DNA of 6,729 nt, taken from assembly GCA_902495945.1 (NCBI GenBank), contig CABUZD010000096.1, positions 1-6,729 of the forward strand, written 5' to 3'. Shown here in pieces: positions 1 through 5,539 of the stretch (position 1 is the stretch's first letter; each line of letters starts with the position of its first letter). Made by a program: the position numbers and the translations under genes. Source of the stretch: an uncultured Collinsella sp. Lineage in GTDB: Bacteria; Actinomycetota; Coriobacteriia; Coriobacteriales; Coriobacteriaceae. The notes beneath the pieces were generated by a model. It saw nothing but the letters and a program-made list of their open reading frames with translations. It was not told the DNA's origin and did not search any database.

Positions 1-565
1 AGGTCTTGATGGAGCCGTCCTCGGCGCGCTCGTACACAGGCGGTTCGTTCCAGTCCTCGATCATGCGGCGCTGAATGCCCTTACGCGGTTTTTCGACCTC
101 GGCCAGTGTGCGCTCGCGCCAGTGCTCGTCACGGGCATAGCGATCGGGGAAGATCTGGTAGACCATACCGCGCTCGTACCAGGTGGGACGGTTCTCACGG
201 TGTTTGTAGACGGTGACCTGGAATGACGGCACCTCGGCGTAGTTGTAGGTTACGCCTTCGCCGCCGGTGCGTCCTTGCGGTGCGCCCAAGCGGACCTCGG
301 GCTGGCCTTCGATATTGCAGATAAAGCTGTACCAGATAAGACAGGGCTCGGTGCACTTAAGCTCTACGCTAAATATGCCGTCGCCCTCGTGCGTCATGGG
401 ATATCGAGACTCACCAATCTCATCGACCCAGGTTCGCAGCGTAAGCGTTGCCTGCGCGGGATCGGCATCCTCCAAAATCACTGAGAGCGAAAGGGTAGTT
501 CCTGTGGTCACAGCGCCAAACGGAGTGCGAAACTGCGGCAGACGGCTGTTGTGTATCAATCTCAT
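1..565 (-). CDS. GH13 alpha-amylase-family glycoside hydrolase, N-terminal part (3' end cut by window edge)
   Basis: The window shows the first 188 codons; the reading frame is still open at position 2. The protein begins MRLIHNSRLPQFRTPFGAV. Residues 1-120 look like an N-terminal beta-sandwich of the kind that precedes the barrel in neopullulanase- and maltogenic-amylase-like GH13 enzymes. At 129-143 comes WYERGMVYQIFPDRY, the typical entry into the GH13 (beta/alpha)8 barrel (the VYQIFPDRF-type motif). The catalytic Asp/Glu/Asp residues lie beyond the window, so activity and subfamily cannot be checked. No signal peptide is seen, so a cytoplasmic enzyme acting on maltodextrin or glycogen is likely. 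ATG at 565-563 is the only reasonable start: upstream in frame there is a TAA and no ATG, GTG or TTG between. The Shine-Dalgarno is weak. The gene follows glgA on the same strand, but a hairpin and a 217-nt gap suggest a separate transcript. Family call is firm; substrate is open. Confidence 0.88.
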   Translation of the reverse strand, partial: MRLIHNSRLPQFRTPFGAVTTGTTLSLSVILEDADPAQATLTLRTWVDEIGESRYPMTHEGDGIFSVELKCTEPCLIWYSFICNIEGQPEVRLGAPQGRTGGEGVTYNYAEVPSFQVTVYKHRENRPTWYERGMVYQIFPDRYARDEHWRERTLAEVEKPRKGIQRRMIEDWNEPPVYERAEDGSIKT

Positions 566-626
566 AGTACGGTCCAGTTCAATAGAATCATGGCCTGCGG
601 GCCATGGGCTTTACGCACAGGATGTA

Positions 627-655
627 AGTATATCTGTTGTACACAGGCTGTATAA
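627..655 (-). promoter_or_regulatory. Possible promoter of the GH13 gene
   Basis: On the minus strand TATACT (632-627) matches the sigma-A -10 consensus at five of six positions. Seventeen nt upstream the -35 position reads TTATAC (655-650), which is poor. A start site would fall near 620, giving a leader of roughly 55 nt before the ATG at 565. The weak -35 would fit a promoter needing an activator, or no promoter at all. This is a prediction by eye. Confidence 0.35.
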
Positions 656-661
656 ACAACA
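635..661. repeat. Imperfect inverted repeat overlapping the possible GH13 promoter
   Basis: Arms TGTTGT (635-640) and ACAACA (656-661) are perfect 6-bp complements separated by 15 nt, with only scattered symmetry inside. The element lies over the -35 and spacer of the possible promoter, a usual place for a repressor operator. No regulator is encoded in the window, so the binding protein is unknown. Confidence 0.35.
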
Positions 662-707
662 TCCGTTTACCATCGGCGAACGGTTGTCCTAGAAAATCGT
701 TTTACCA
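658..707. repeat. Pair of 15-bp direct repeats upstream of the GH13 promoter
   Basis: The boxes at 658-672 (aacatccgtttacca) and 693-707 (aaaatcgttttacca) agree at 12 of 15 positions, in the same orientation, with starts 35 bp apart. Read on the minus strand they start TGGTAAA and contain CG, which recalls half-sites of LacI-family operators (GTAAACG type). They lie just upstream of the possible promoter, so they could be activator or repressor sites for carbohydrate control. The repeat is seen directly; its role is inferred. Confidence 0.4.
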
Positions 708-720
708 ACTACCTACAGAG

Positions 721-747
721 AAGGGGCGCCCGGTTGGAGCGCCCCTT
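721..747 (-). terminator. Terminator-like hairpin after glgA
   Basis: AAGGGGCGC (721-729) is perfectly complementary to GCGCCCCTT (739-747), a 9-bp stem around a 9-nt loop, 35 nt after the glgA stop. In the minus-strand transcript the stem is followed by a pyrimidine-rich stretch (CTCTGT) rather than a clean U-run, so termination may be partial. It is the best candidate for the end of the glycogen operon. Confidence 0.55.
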
Positions 748-782
748 ACATAGGGTTTGATGAGGTTTTGATCGTCTGTGGG

Positions 783-3062
783 TTAGCGGCGCTTGCGGGT
801 GGCCGTTGCCTTGCGGACGGATGTCTTCTTGGTCGGAGCCTTTTCCTCGGCCGGAGCGGCGGGGGAGACCGGAGTCTCCTTGGCGGGCTCGGGCTTGGCC
901 TTTACCTCGGCCTTGGGCTCCTCTTTGGCAGTAGCGGGCTTAGTTTCTGCCTTGGGAGTTGTGGCCTTTGCCGTGGTCTTCTTGGTCGTCGTCGTGCGCT
1001 TTCGCGTGGTGGTCTTGGCGGCGGGCTTGGCCTCGACGGTTGCCTCCGCCTTGGACTCGGAGGGCGTCTCCTCGACTTTGGCGGCTGGCTTTGCGGCTGC
1101 CTTGGTCGTGGCGGTCTTCGTGGTCGTCGACTTCGTTGCCGTGGTCTTTTTGGCTGCCGTTGCCTTCTTGGCGGTCGCGGTCGACTTCTTGGCAGTGGTC
1201 TTGGCTGGAGCCTTGGCGGCCGGCTTGGCCTCAGCGACCTCGGCCTTTACCTCGGGAGCAGTCTCGGCTTCGGCGGCTTTCTTGGCAGTGGCGGTCGTGC
1301 GTTTGCGTGTGGTCGTTGCCTTGGCAGCAGTCGTCTTTGCTGCGGCGGTCTTGGTGGCGGCAGCCTTGGTTGTCGTAGCCTTCTTGGCCGTCGTCTTGCG
1401 GGTCGTGGTCTTCTTAGCTGCGGGCTTTGCAGCGGGCTTGACCTCGGCCTCTGCCTCAGGAGCAACCTCAGCCTTCACCTCAGGCTTGGCCTTTGCGGGC
1501 TCAGCCTCAACCGGCTTCTCCTCGGCCTTGGACTCCTCAACGGCCACCGGCTCAGCTGCAGCCTCAGTCTCGTTGACAACCGCCACCGGCCTCTCAATCT
1601 CCGGATGCATAAAGAAGTACAGGTCCAGATACTTGTCAGCCGAGCGCGTCCAGCTAAAGTCCTGGCTCATGGCCTGCGTTACCAGCTGGTTCCAGGCATC
1701 ACGGTTGTCCCAGAACAGGCGTGCCGCACGGAATACCGCATCGCCCATCTCGTCGCCATTAAAGTTGCTAAACGAGAAGCCCGTGCCCTCACCGGTAAAC
1801 TCGTTGTACGGCTGCACGGTGTCCTTCAGGCCACCGGTCTCGCGCACGATGGGCAGGGTGCCGTAGCGCATGGCGATGATCTGCGACAGACCGCAGGGCT
1901 CAAACTTCGAAGGCATCAGGAACATATCGGCGGCGGCATACATGCGCTGCGACAGCGCCGGATCGAACTCGATGCGTGCGGCCATGGTGCCGGGGTACTT
2001 GTCCTGGAAGTAACGCAGTCCGTCCTCGTAGTCGCGGTCGCCGGTGCCCAGCACCGCCACCTGCACGCCGCCGGCCAGGATGCGGTCGAGCGCGTACATG
2101 ACCAGGTCCAAGCCCTTCTGGCGCGTCAGACGCGTGACCATGACCATAAGCGGACGGTCGTCGCGAACCTCGAGCCCCAGCTCTTCCTGCAGCTTGGCCT
2201 TGCACACAGCCTTGCCGGAACGGTCCTCAACCGTGTAGTTGGCGGCAATGCGCTTGTCGGTTGCCGGGTCAAAGCCCGCCACGTCAATGCCGTTCAAAAT
2301 GCCCTGCAGCGCGTACGAACGTTCGCGCAGAACGCCGTCCAGGCCCTCGCCAAATTCGGGCGTCTGGATCTCGTTGGCATAGGTGGGGCTCACCGTGGTG
2401 ATGGCGTCGGCATAGCGCAGGGCGCCCAGCATGTAGTTGATGCTGCAAGCGTCGCAACGCAGCTGCGAGGCGGCTGCCGGAATGTGCGCCACACCCAGGA
2501 TGTCCTCCATCACGGTGTCGCTAAACTGGCCCTGGAACGCCACGTTGTGGATCGAGAACACGGTCTTAACGCGGTCATACAGCGGCAGGCCCTGATAGAA
2601 TTCGCGCAAAAACACGGGCGCCAGCGCGGTCTGCCAGTCGTTGCAGTGCAGAATGTCGCACTCAAAGCCGGCCGGCAGGTGCTGCAGGCTCTCGGTGATG
2701 GCCTTGGAGAAGAACGCAAAGCGCTCGCCGTCGTCAAAGAAGCCGTACGGATAGTCGCGCGCAAAGTAGCGCTCGTTGTCGATGAACATATAGGTGACGC
2801 CGTCGTGCTCGAGCTTCTCGAGTCCACAGTACTCATTGCGCCAGCCCAGGCTCACGTAAAAGTCGGAGAAGTGCTCCATCTGCGCCTTGTACTCGTCCTT
2901 GATGGTGGCGTACTTGGGCACCATCACGATGACTTCGGCGCCGGCGCGCACAAGCGCCGCAGGCAGCGAGCCCGCTACGTCGCCCAGGCCACCGGTCTTA
3001 ACAAACGGTGCGCACTCGGCCGAGGCAAACACGATCTGCATCTTTTTGCTGGAATCAGCCAT
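783..3062 (-). CDS. glgA: ADP-glucose glycogen synthase with long histone-like C-terminal tail
   Basis: GlgA transfers glucose from ADP-glucose to the non-reducing end of an alpha-1,4-glucan. The protein is 759 residues; ordinary bacterial GlgA is about 480. Residues 8-490 form a complete GT5 synthase: the ADP-glucose loop KTGGLGDVAG at 22-31, LHCNDWQTALAP at 138-149, SIHN at 170-173, RLTRQKGLDL at 311-320 (R311 and K316 match the catalytic Arg/Lys of the family), SKFEPCGLSQIIAMRYG at 385-401 with Glu388, then RETGGLKDTV. Residues 491-759 are an Ala/Thr/Lys-rich tail, described separately. Start: the frame continues 14 codons upstream to 3104, but ATG 3062-3060 has AGGGAG five nt upstream, and the longer start would sit inside a hairpin. 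The gene lies 89 nt after glgD and probably belongs to the same operon. No frameshift is seen; the tail is in frame and ends at TAA. Function is firm for the catalytic part. Confidence 0.95.
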   Translation of the reverse strand: MADSSKKMQIVFASAECAPFVKTGGLGDVAGSLPAALVRAGAEVIVMVPKYATIKDEYKAQMEHFSDFYVSLGWRNEYCGLEKLEHDGVTYMFIDNERYFARDYPYGFFDDGERFAFFSKAITESLQHLPAGFECDILHCNDWQTALAPVFLREFYQGLPLYDRVKTVFSIHNVAFQGQFSDTVMEDILGVAHIPAAASQLRCDACSINYMLGALRYADAITTVSPTYANEIQTPEFGEGLDGVLRERSYALQGILNGIDVAGFDPATDKRIAANYTVEDRSGKAVCKAKLQEELGLEVRDDRPLMVMVTRLTRQKGLDLVMYALDRILAGGVQVAVLGTGDRDYEDGLRYFQDKYPGTMAARIEFDPALSQRMYAAADMFLMPSKFEPCGLSQIIAMRYGTLPIVRETGGLKDTVQPYNEFTGEGTGFSFSNFNGDEMGDAVFRAARLFWDNRDAWNQLVTQAMSQDFSWTRSADKYLDLYFFMHPEIERPVAVVNETEAAAEPVAVEESKAEEKPVEAEPAKAKPEVKAEVAPEAEAEVKPAAKPAAKKTTTRKTTAKKATTTKAAATKTAAAKTTAAKATTTRKRTTATAKKAAEAETAPEVKAEVAEAKPAAKAPAKTTAKKSTATAKKATAAKKTTATKSTTTKTATTKAAAKPAAKVEETPSESKAEATVEAKPAAKTTTRKRTTTTKKTTAKATTPKAETKPATAKEEPKAEVKAKPEPAKETPVSPAAPAEEKAPTKKTSVRKATATRKRR
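786..1592 (-). repeat. Low-complexity tail-coding region of glgA (GlgA residues 491-759)
   Basis: By hand count, the 269 residues contain about 73 Ala, 54 Thr, 53 Lys, 32 Glu and 10 Arg. There is no Gly, Asp, Leu, Ile, His, Cys, Met or aromatic residue, so the segment must be disordered or at most helical. Charge alternates in blocks: acidic about 497-541, basic 542-596, acidic 597-611, basic 612-662, acidic 663-677, basic 678-709, mixed-acidic 710-741, and a basic end (742-759, closing RKRR). Short units recur: TTTRKRTT at 583-590 and 684-691; PEVKAEV at 527-533 and 603-609; AKPAAK at 612-617, 657-662 and 678-683. The composition resembles histone H1 and the tails of actinobacterial HU proteins. 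The coding strand is rich in A and C, which explains the long stop-free frames opposite it. Confidence 0.9.
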
Positions 3063-3066
3063 ATTG

Positions 3067-3073
3067 TCTCCCT
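3067..3073 (-). promoter_or_regulatory. Ribosome binding site that decides the glgA start
   Basis: On the minus strand AGGGAG (3073-3068) lies five nt before ATG 3062-3060. The alternative in-frame ATG at 3104 has no comparable purine run and would start inside the stem-loop at 3085-3120, so the shorter protein beginning MADSSKK is preferred. Confidence 0.8.
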
Positions 3074-3084
3074 GTTGCAATTCG

Positions 3085-3120
3085 AGAATAGCCGCCTGGC
3101 GCAAACCGGGCGGCTATTCT
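3085..3120 (-). other. Perfect 12-bp hairpin between glgD and glgA
   Basis: AGAATAGCCGCC (3085-3096) pairs fully with GGCGGCTATTCT (3109-3120) around a 12-nt loop in which two further G-C pairs are possible beyond one mismatch. In the transcript it ends 11 nt before the glgA Shine-Dalgarno. The G+C core is followed by UAUUCU within the 3' arm and then CGAAUU, so there is no clean U-run. It could be a weak terminator or attenuator between glgD and glgA, or a processing or stabilising element that lets glgA be expressed at a different level. The structure is seen; the role is inferred. Confidence 0.6.
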
Positions 3121-3151
3121 ACGTGTTACGAGCGATGTTGCGGTGCCAAAG

Positions 3152-4279
3152 CTAGCTCGCGTTGGTGATATCAGAAGTTAACGGGGCCTTTCCCAGCACC
3201 AGGATGTTCTCGGGCGTGCCGCGAAGCTCGGTGTTGGTGGGAACCACGTTGTTCTTGTCCAGGATTGCATTCTCAACGCGGGCGCCGCTCTTGATGACGC
3301 AGCTCTGGTTGATGATCGAGTTGGTCACCGAGGCGCCTTCCTCGACCACGACGCCGCGCGACAGGATCGAGTTACGCACGGTGCCCTTGATGATGCAGCC
3401 GGCCGAGATGATCGAGTTGCAGGCGTGGCTGCCGGTCGCATAGCGCGAAGGCGGCACGTCGTGAGCCTTGGTCAGAATCGGGCGCTCGGGGTCAAAGAGC
3501 TGGTCGGCCACGGTCTGGTCGAGCAGGTCCATGCTGCGGCGATACAGCGACTTCTCGCTGAACACGCCCACGACCTCGCCCTTGTACTCGTAGCTGCAAA
3601 CGTCGATGTTGCCAAAGTCGCCCTGGAGTGCCTCGAGCAGGTCCAGATAGTCGGCGGCCTGGTAGTGGTCGATAATCTCGAGCAGCGTCTCGCGGTTGAC
3701 GATGCAGCAGTCCATAGAGGCGTTGTCGCCGTACACGACGCCGGCGCTCACGCCCGTCAGGCGGCCGTTCTCGTTGATCTGCAGCTTGGTCTCGTCATCG
3801 ACGTTGCGTGTGGCCTTGCAGTACACCACGGTCATCTGGGCACCGGAGTTCTCGTGCGCGTCGATGATGGTATTGAGGTCCATATTAAAGATGATGTTGG
3901 TGCCCATCATCACAACATAGGGCTTGTCCGAGCGCTGGAACAGCGTCTTGTTGGAAATGATGTCGCGCAGCAGGAAGCGCATGCCGCCCTTGGTGGTGCC
4001 ATACGCATTGCCGGGCACCATGAACAGGCCGCCCTTCTTGCGGTCCAGGCCCCAGTCCTTGCCCGAGCCCACGTGGTCGATCAGCGAGCGGTAGTTGCCC
4101 GGCATAACGACACCGACAGTTTTAATGCCGGCATTCATCATGTTGGACAGCGGGAAGTCGATCAGGCGGTAGCGGCCCAAAAACGGGACGGACGCGATGG
4201 GGCGGTCCTTGAGCAGCACGCTGCCGTAGGTCGAAGAGTAGTTAGCGGTGATATAACCGATGGCCTTGCGATTGATCAT
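3152..4279 (-). CDS. glgD: GlgD, non-catalytic ADP-glucose pyrophosphorylase-like subunit
   Basis: This 375-residue protein is homologous to GlgC along its length: a nucleotidyltransferase fold (VPFLGRYRLIDFPLSNMMNAGI at 31-52, DHVGSGKDWGLDR at 68-80) and a left-handed beta-helix C-terminal domain (about 283-350, with repeats such as NSIISAGCIIKG and NSIINQSCVIKSGA). The residues for catalysis are lost. The GGxGxRL nucleotide loop is absent at the N-terminus (AIGYITANYSSTYGS). The catalytic Asp in GlgC SGDH is Thr127 in MGTN, and the FTEKP sugar-phosphate lysine motif is missing. In Gram-positive bacteria GlgD is known to associate with GlgC and raise its activity, so it is probably the regulatory subunit of a mixed tetramer. 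Start: ATG 4279 gives the usual GlgD N-terminus and lies four nt after the glgC stop. The frame reaches 4318, but that ATG lies inside glgC without a good ribosome site. Translational coupling to glgC is likely. Confidence 0.93.
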   Translation of the reverse strand: MINRKAIGYITANYSSTYGSVLLKDRPIASVPFLGRYRLIDFPLSNMMNAGIKTVGVVMPGNYRSLIDHVGSGKDWGLDRKKGGLFMVPGNAYGTTKGGMRFLLRDIISNKTLFQRSDKPYVVMMGTNIIFNMDLNTIIDAHENSGAQMTVVYCKATRNVDDETKLQINENGRLTGVSAGVVYGDNASMDCCIVNRETLLEIIDHYQAADYLDLLEALQGDFGNIDVCSYEYKGEVVGVFSEKSLYRRSMDLLDQTVADQLFDPERPILTKAHDVPPSRYATGSHACNSIISAGCIIKGTVRNSILSRGVVVEEGASVTNSIINQSCVIKSGARVENAILDKNNVVPTNTELRGTPENILVLGKAPLTSDITNAS

Positions 4280-4283
4280 CGGA

Positions 4284-5432
4284 TCATTCCCCCTTCCCGA
4301 TAACGACGTCATTTCCAACGACGGCCGTATCCTTGGTGGTATCGACAGAGCCGAGCTTCACGCCCTCTTCGACCGTGGAGTTCTCGCCCAAAATAGCGCG
4401 GCAGATGTGCGCGCCGCTCTTAACGTGCGCACCCGGCAGCAGCACGGAGTCCTCGACCACGGCGCGCTCCTCGATGATGACATCGGTCGAAAGGATCGAG
4501 TGGCGAGCGGTACCGTAGATCTTGCAGCCGTTGGAGACCAGGCAGTCGTCCAGGCGGCCATCCGGGCCAATGTAGTGCGGCGGACGCGTGGTGATGTTGG
4601 ACATGATGGGGAAGTGCTTGTCAAACAGATCGAACTCGGGGTTGTTGCCAAGCAGGTCCATCGAGGTCTCGTGGAAGCTGGCGATGGTGCCGACGTCCTT
4701 CCAAAAGCCGTGGAACTCGTAGCTGTACAGGCGCTTGCCCTCGCCGAGCAGCTTGGGGATGATGTCCTTGCCAAAGTCGTGGCTCGAGCGCTGGTCCAGA
4801 GCGTCCTCCTCGAGCGCCTCGATCAGCACGTCGGCCGAGAAGATGTAGATGCCCATGGACGCGAGATTCGAATCGGGCTTATCGGGCTTCTCGGTGAACT
4901 TGGTGATGCGGCCGTCCTCGGGGTCGGTGGTCAGGATGCCAAAGCGGCTGGCCTCCTCCCACGGCACGGGCATAACGCTTACCGTGAGGTCGGCGTTGTT
5001 CTCAATGTGCGTCTTGAGCATCTTGCGGTAGTCCATGCGATACAGGTGATCGCCCGAAAGAATCAGGACGTACTTGGGGTCGTTGGCCTTGATGTAGTCG
5101 AGGTTTTGCGTAATGGCGTCGGCCGTGCCCGCATACCAGGCGCCGCCGGTCTGCGTCTCGTACGGCGGCAGGATCGACACGCCGCCGTCGCGGCTGTCCA
5201 GATCCCACGCCTCGCCGGAGCCCACGTAGGCATGCAGCAGGTAGGGGCGATACTGCGTCAGAACGCCCACCGTGTCGATGCCCGAGTTGGAGCAGTTGGA
5301 GAGCGAAAAGTCGATAATGCGGAACTTGCCACCAAAGCTAACCGCCGGCTTAGCGATCTTTTGGGTGAGTGCCCCCAATCGGCTGCCCTGTCCTCCTGCG
5401 AGGAGCATCGCGATGCATTCTTTCTTACTCAT
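4284..5432 (-). CDS. glgC: Glucose-1-phosphate adenylyltransferase (ADP-glucose pyrophosphorylase), catalytic subunit
   Basis: GlgC makes ADP-glucose and pyrophosphate from ATP and glucose-1-phosphate, the committed step of bacterial glycogen synthesis. At 382 residues it has the usual length for Gram-positive GlgC. Motifs in order: LLAGGQGSRLG at 10-20 (nucleotide loop), AKPAVSFGGKFRIIDF at 27-42, GGAWYAGTADAI at 96-107, LSGDHLYRMDY at 125-135 with catalytic Asp128, SRFGIL at 162-167, FTEKPDKP at 179-186 with the glucose-1-phosphate lysine K182, and a left-handed beta-helix domain from about 295 (GCKIYGTARHSIL, EERAVVEDSVLLPGAHV). All catalytic residues are present, in contrast to GlgD. ATG 5432 has AAGGAG six nt upstream (5444-5439). 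The gene lies 107 nt after glgP and four nt before glgD. It is known in the family to be controlled allosterically by glycolytic intermediates; effector specificity cannot be read here. Confidence 0.96.
   Translation of the reverse strand: MSKKECIAMLLAGGQGSRLGALTQKIAKPAVSFGGKFRIIDFSLSNCSNSGIDTVGVLTQYRPYLLHAYVGSGEAWDLDSRDGGVSILPPYETQTGGAWYAGTADAITQNLDYIKANDPKYVLILSGDHLYRMDYRKMLKTHIENNADLTVSVMPVPWEEASRFGILTTDPEDGRITKFTEKPDKPDSNLASMGIYIFSADVLIEALEEDALDQRSSHDFGKDIIPKLLGEGKRLYSYEFHGFWKDVGTIASFHETSMDLLGNNPEFDLFDKHFPIMSNITTRPPHYIGPDGRLDDCLVSNGCKIYGTARHSILSTDVIIEERAVVEDSVLLPGAHVKSGAHICRAILGENSTVEEGVKLGSVDTTKDTAVVGNDVVIGKGE
4289..4297 (-). promoter_or_regulatory. glgD ribosome binding site embedded in the end of glgC
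   Basis: The last codons of glgC (Gly-Lys-Gly-Glu) read GGGAAGGGGGAATGA on the minus strand. The purine run lies about nine nt before ATG 4279, so glgD's ribosome site is inside glgC. With only four nt between stop and start, re-initiation by the same ribosomes is likely and would help produce the two subunits in step. Confidence 0.65.
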
Positions 5433-5456
5433 CGATTTCTCCTTCTGTCATCGATG
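5430..5456 (-). promoter_or_regulatory. glgC ribosome binding site in the loop of a 7-bp dyad
   Basis: CATCGAT (5430-5436) and ATCGATG (5450-5456) are perfect complements around a 13-nt loop. In the minus-strand transcript the loop carries the Shine-Dalgarno AAGGAG (5444-5439), and the 3' arm contains the glgC start codon (5432-5430). Pairing would hide the AUG. The stem is short and G+C-poor, so it may be only marginally stable or coincidental. The Shine-Dalgarno itself is clear. Confidence 0.5.
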
Positions 5457-5539
5457 TTCCTAAACCCATTAGCGACGGGCGCGGCGCAACGTCACACCTG
5501 TCGAGTAATGCCGTGCTGGCATAGGGGAGCTCGCAGCCT

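Larger units (their letters stand above)
566..782. other. Intergenic region between glgA and the GH13 gene
   Basis: These 217 nt hold no credible gene on either strand. They are visibly more A+T-rich than the flanking genes in the part at 625-720. From the glgA side they contain a G+C-rich hairpin (721-747), then two related 15-bp boxes (693-707 and 658-672), an inverted repeat (635-661) and a TATACT hexamer on the minus strand (632-627). The arrangement is what one expects of a terminator followed by the regulated promoter of the next gene. Confidence 0.7.

Noticed and set aside
267..692. Plus-strand frame of 141 codons covering the start of the GH13 gene and its promoter region
   Set aside because: It overlaps the conserved GH13 N-terminus on the other strand and has no family features.
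793..1866. A 357-codon plus-strand frame rich in Ala and Val that looks like membrane segments
   Set aside because: It is the antisense of Lys/Thr/Ala codons of the GlgA tail. The hydrophobic look follows from reading those codons backwards, and no ribosome site or family match is seen.
3063..3104. Longer glgA start at 3104 adding 14 residues (MRQAAILELQQGDN)
   Set aside because: It would begin within the 12-bp hairpin and lacks a ribosome site. The ATG at 3062 has AGGGAG at good spacing and gives the usual GlgA N-terminus.
768..3155. A 795-codon open frame on the plus strand opposite glgA
   Set aside because: It is antisense to a clear GT5 enzyme. Its first 270 codons are a Gly/Leu/Arg low-complexity stretch created by the A/C-rich tail codons of glgA, and it has no recognisable domain.
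3425..4303. Plus-strand frame of 292 codons opposite glgD
   Set aside because: It is a shadow of a well-conserved gene, Val/His/Ala-rich in the way typical of antisense frames in G+C-rich DNA.
4280..4318. Longer glgD start at 4318 adding 13 residues inside glgC
   Set aside because: The extra residues do not resemble GlgD N-termini, and the purine-rich site fits ATG 4279 instead.
5469..5522. 17-codon frame MPARHYSTGVTLRRARR between glgP and glgC as a possible leader peptide
   Set aside because: No Shine-Dalgarno precedes it (CTCCCCT), and it has no run of regulatory codons or attenuator-like alternative stems.
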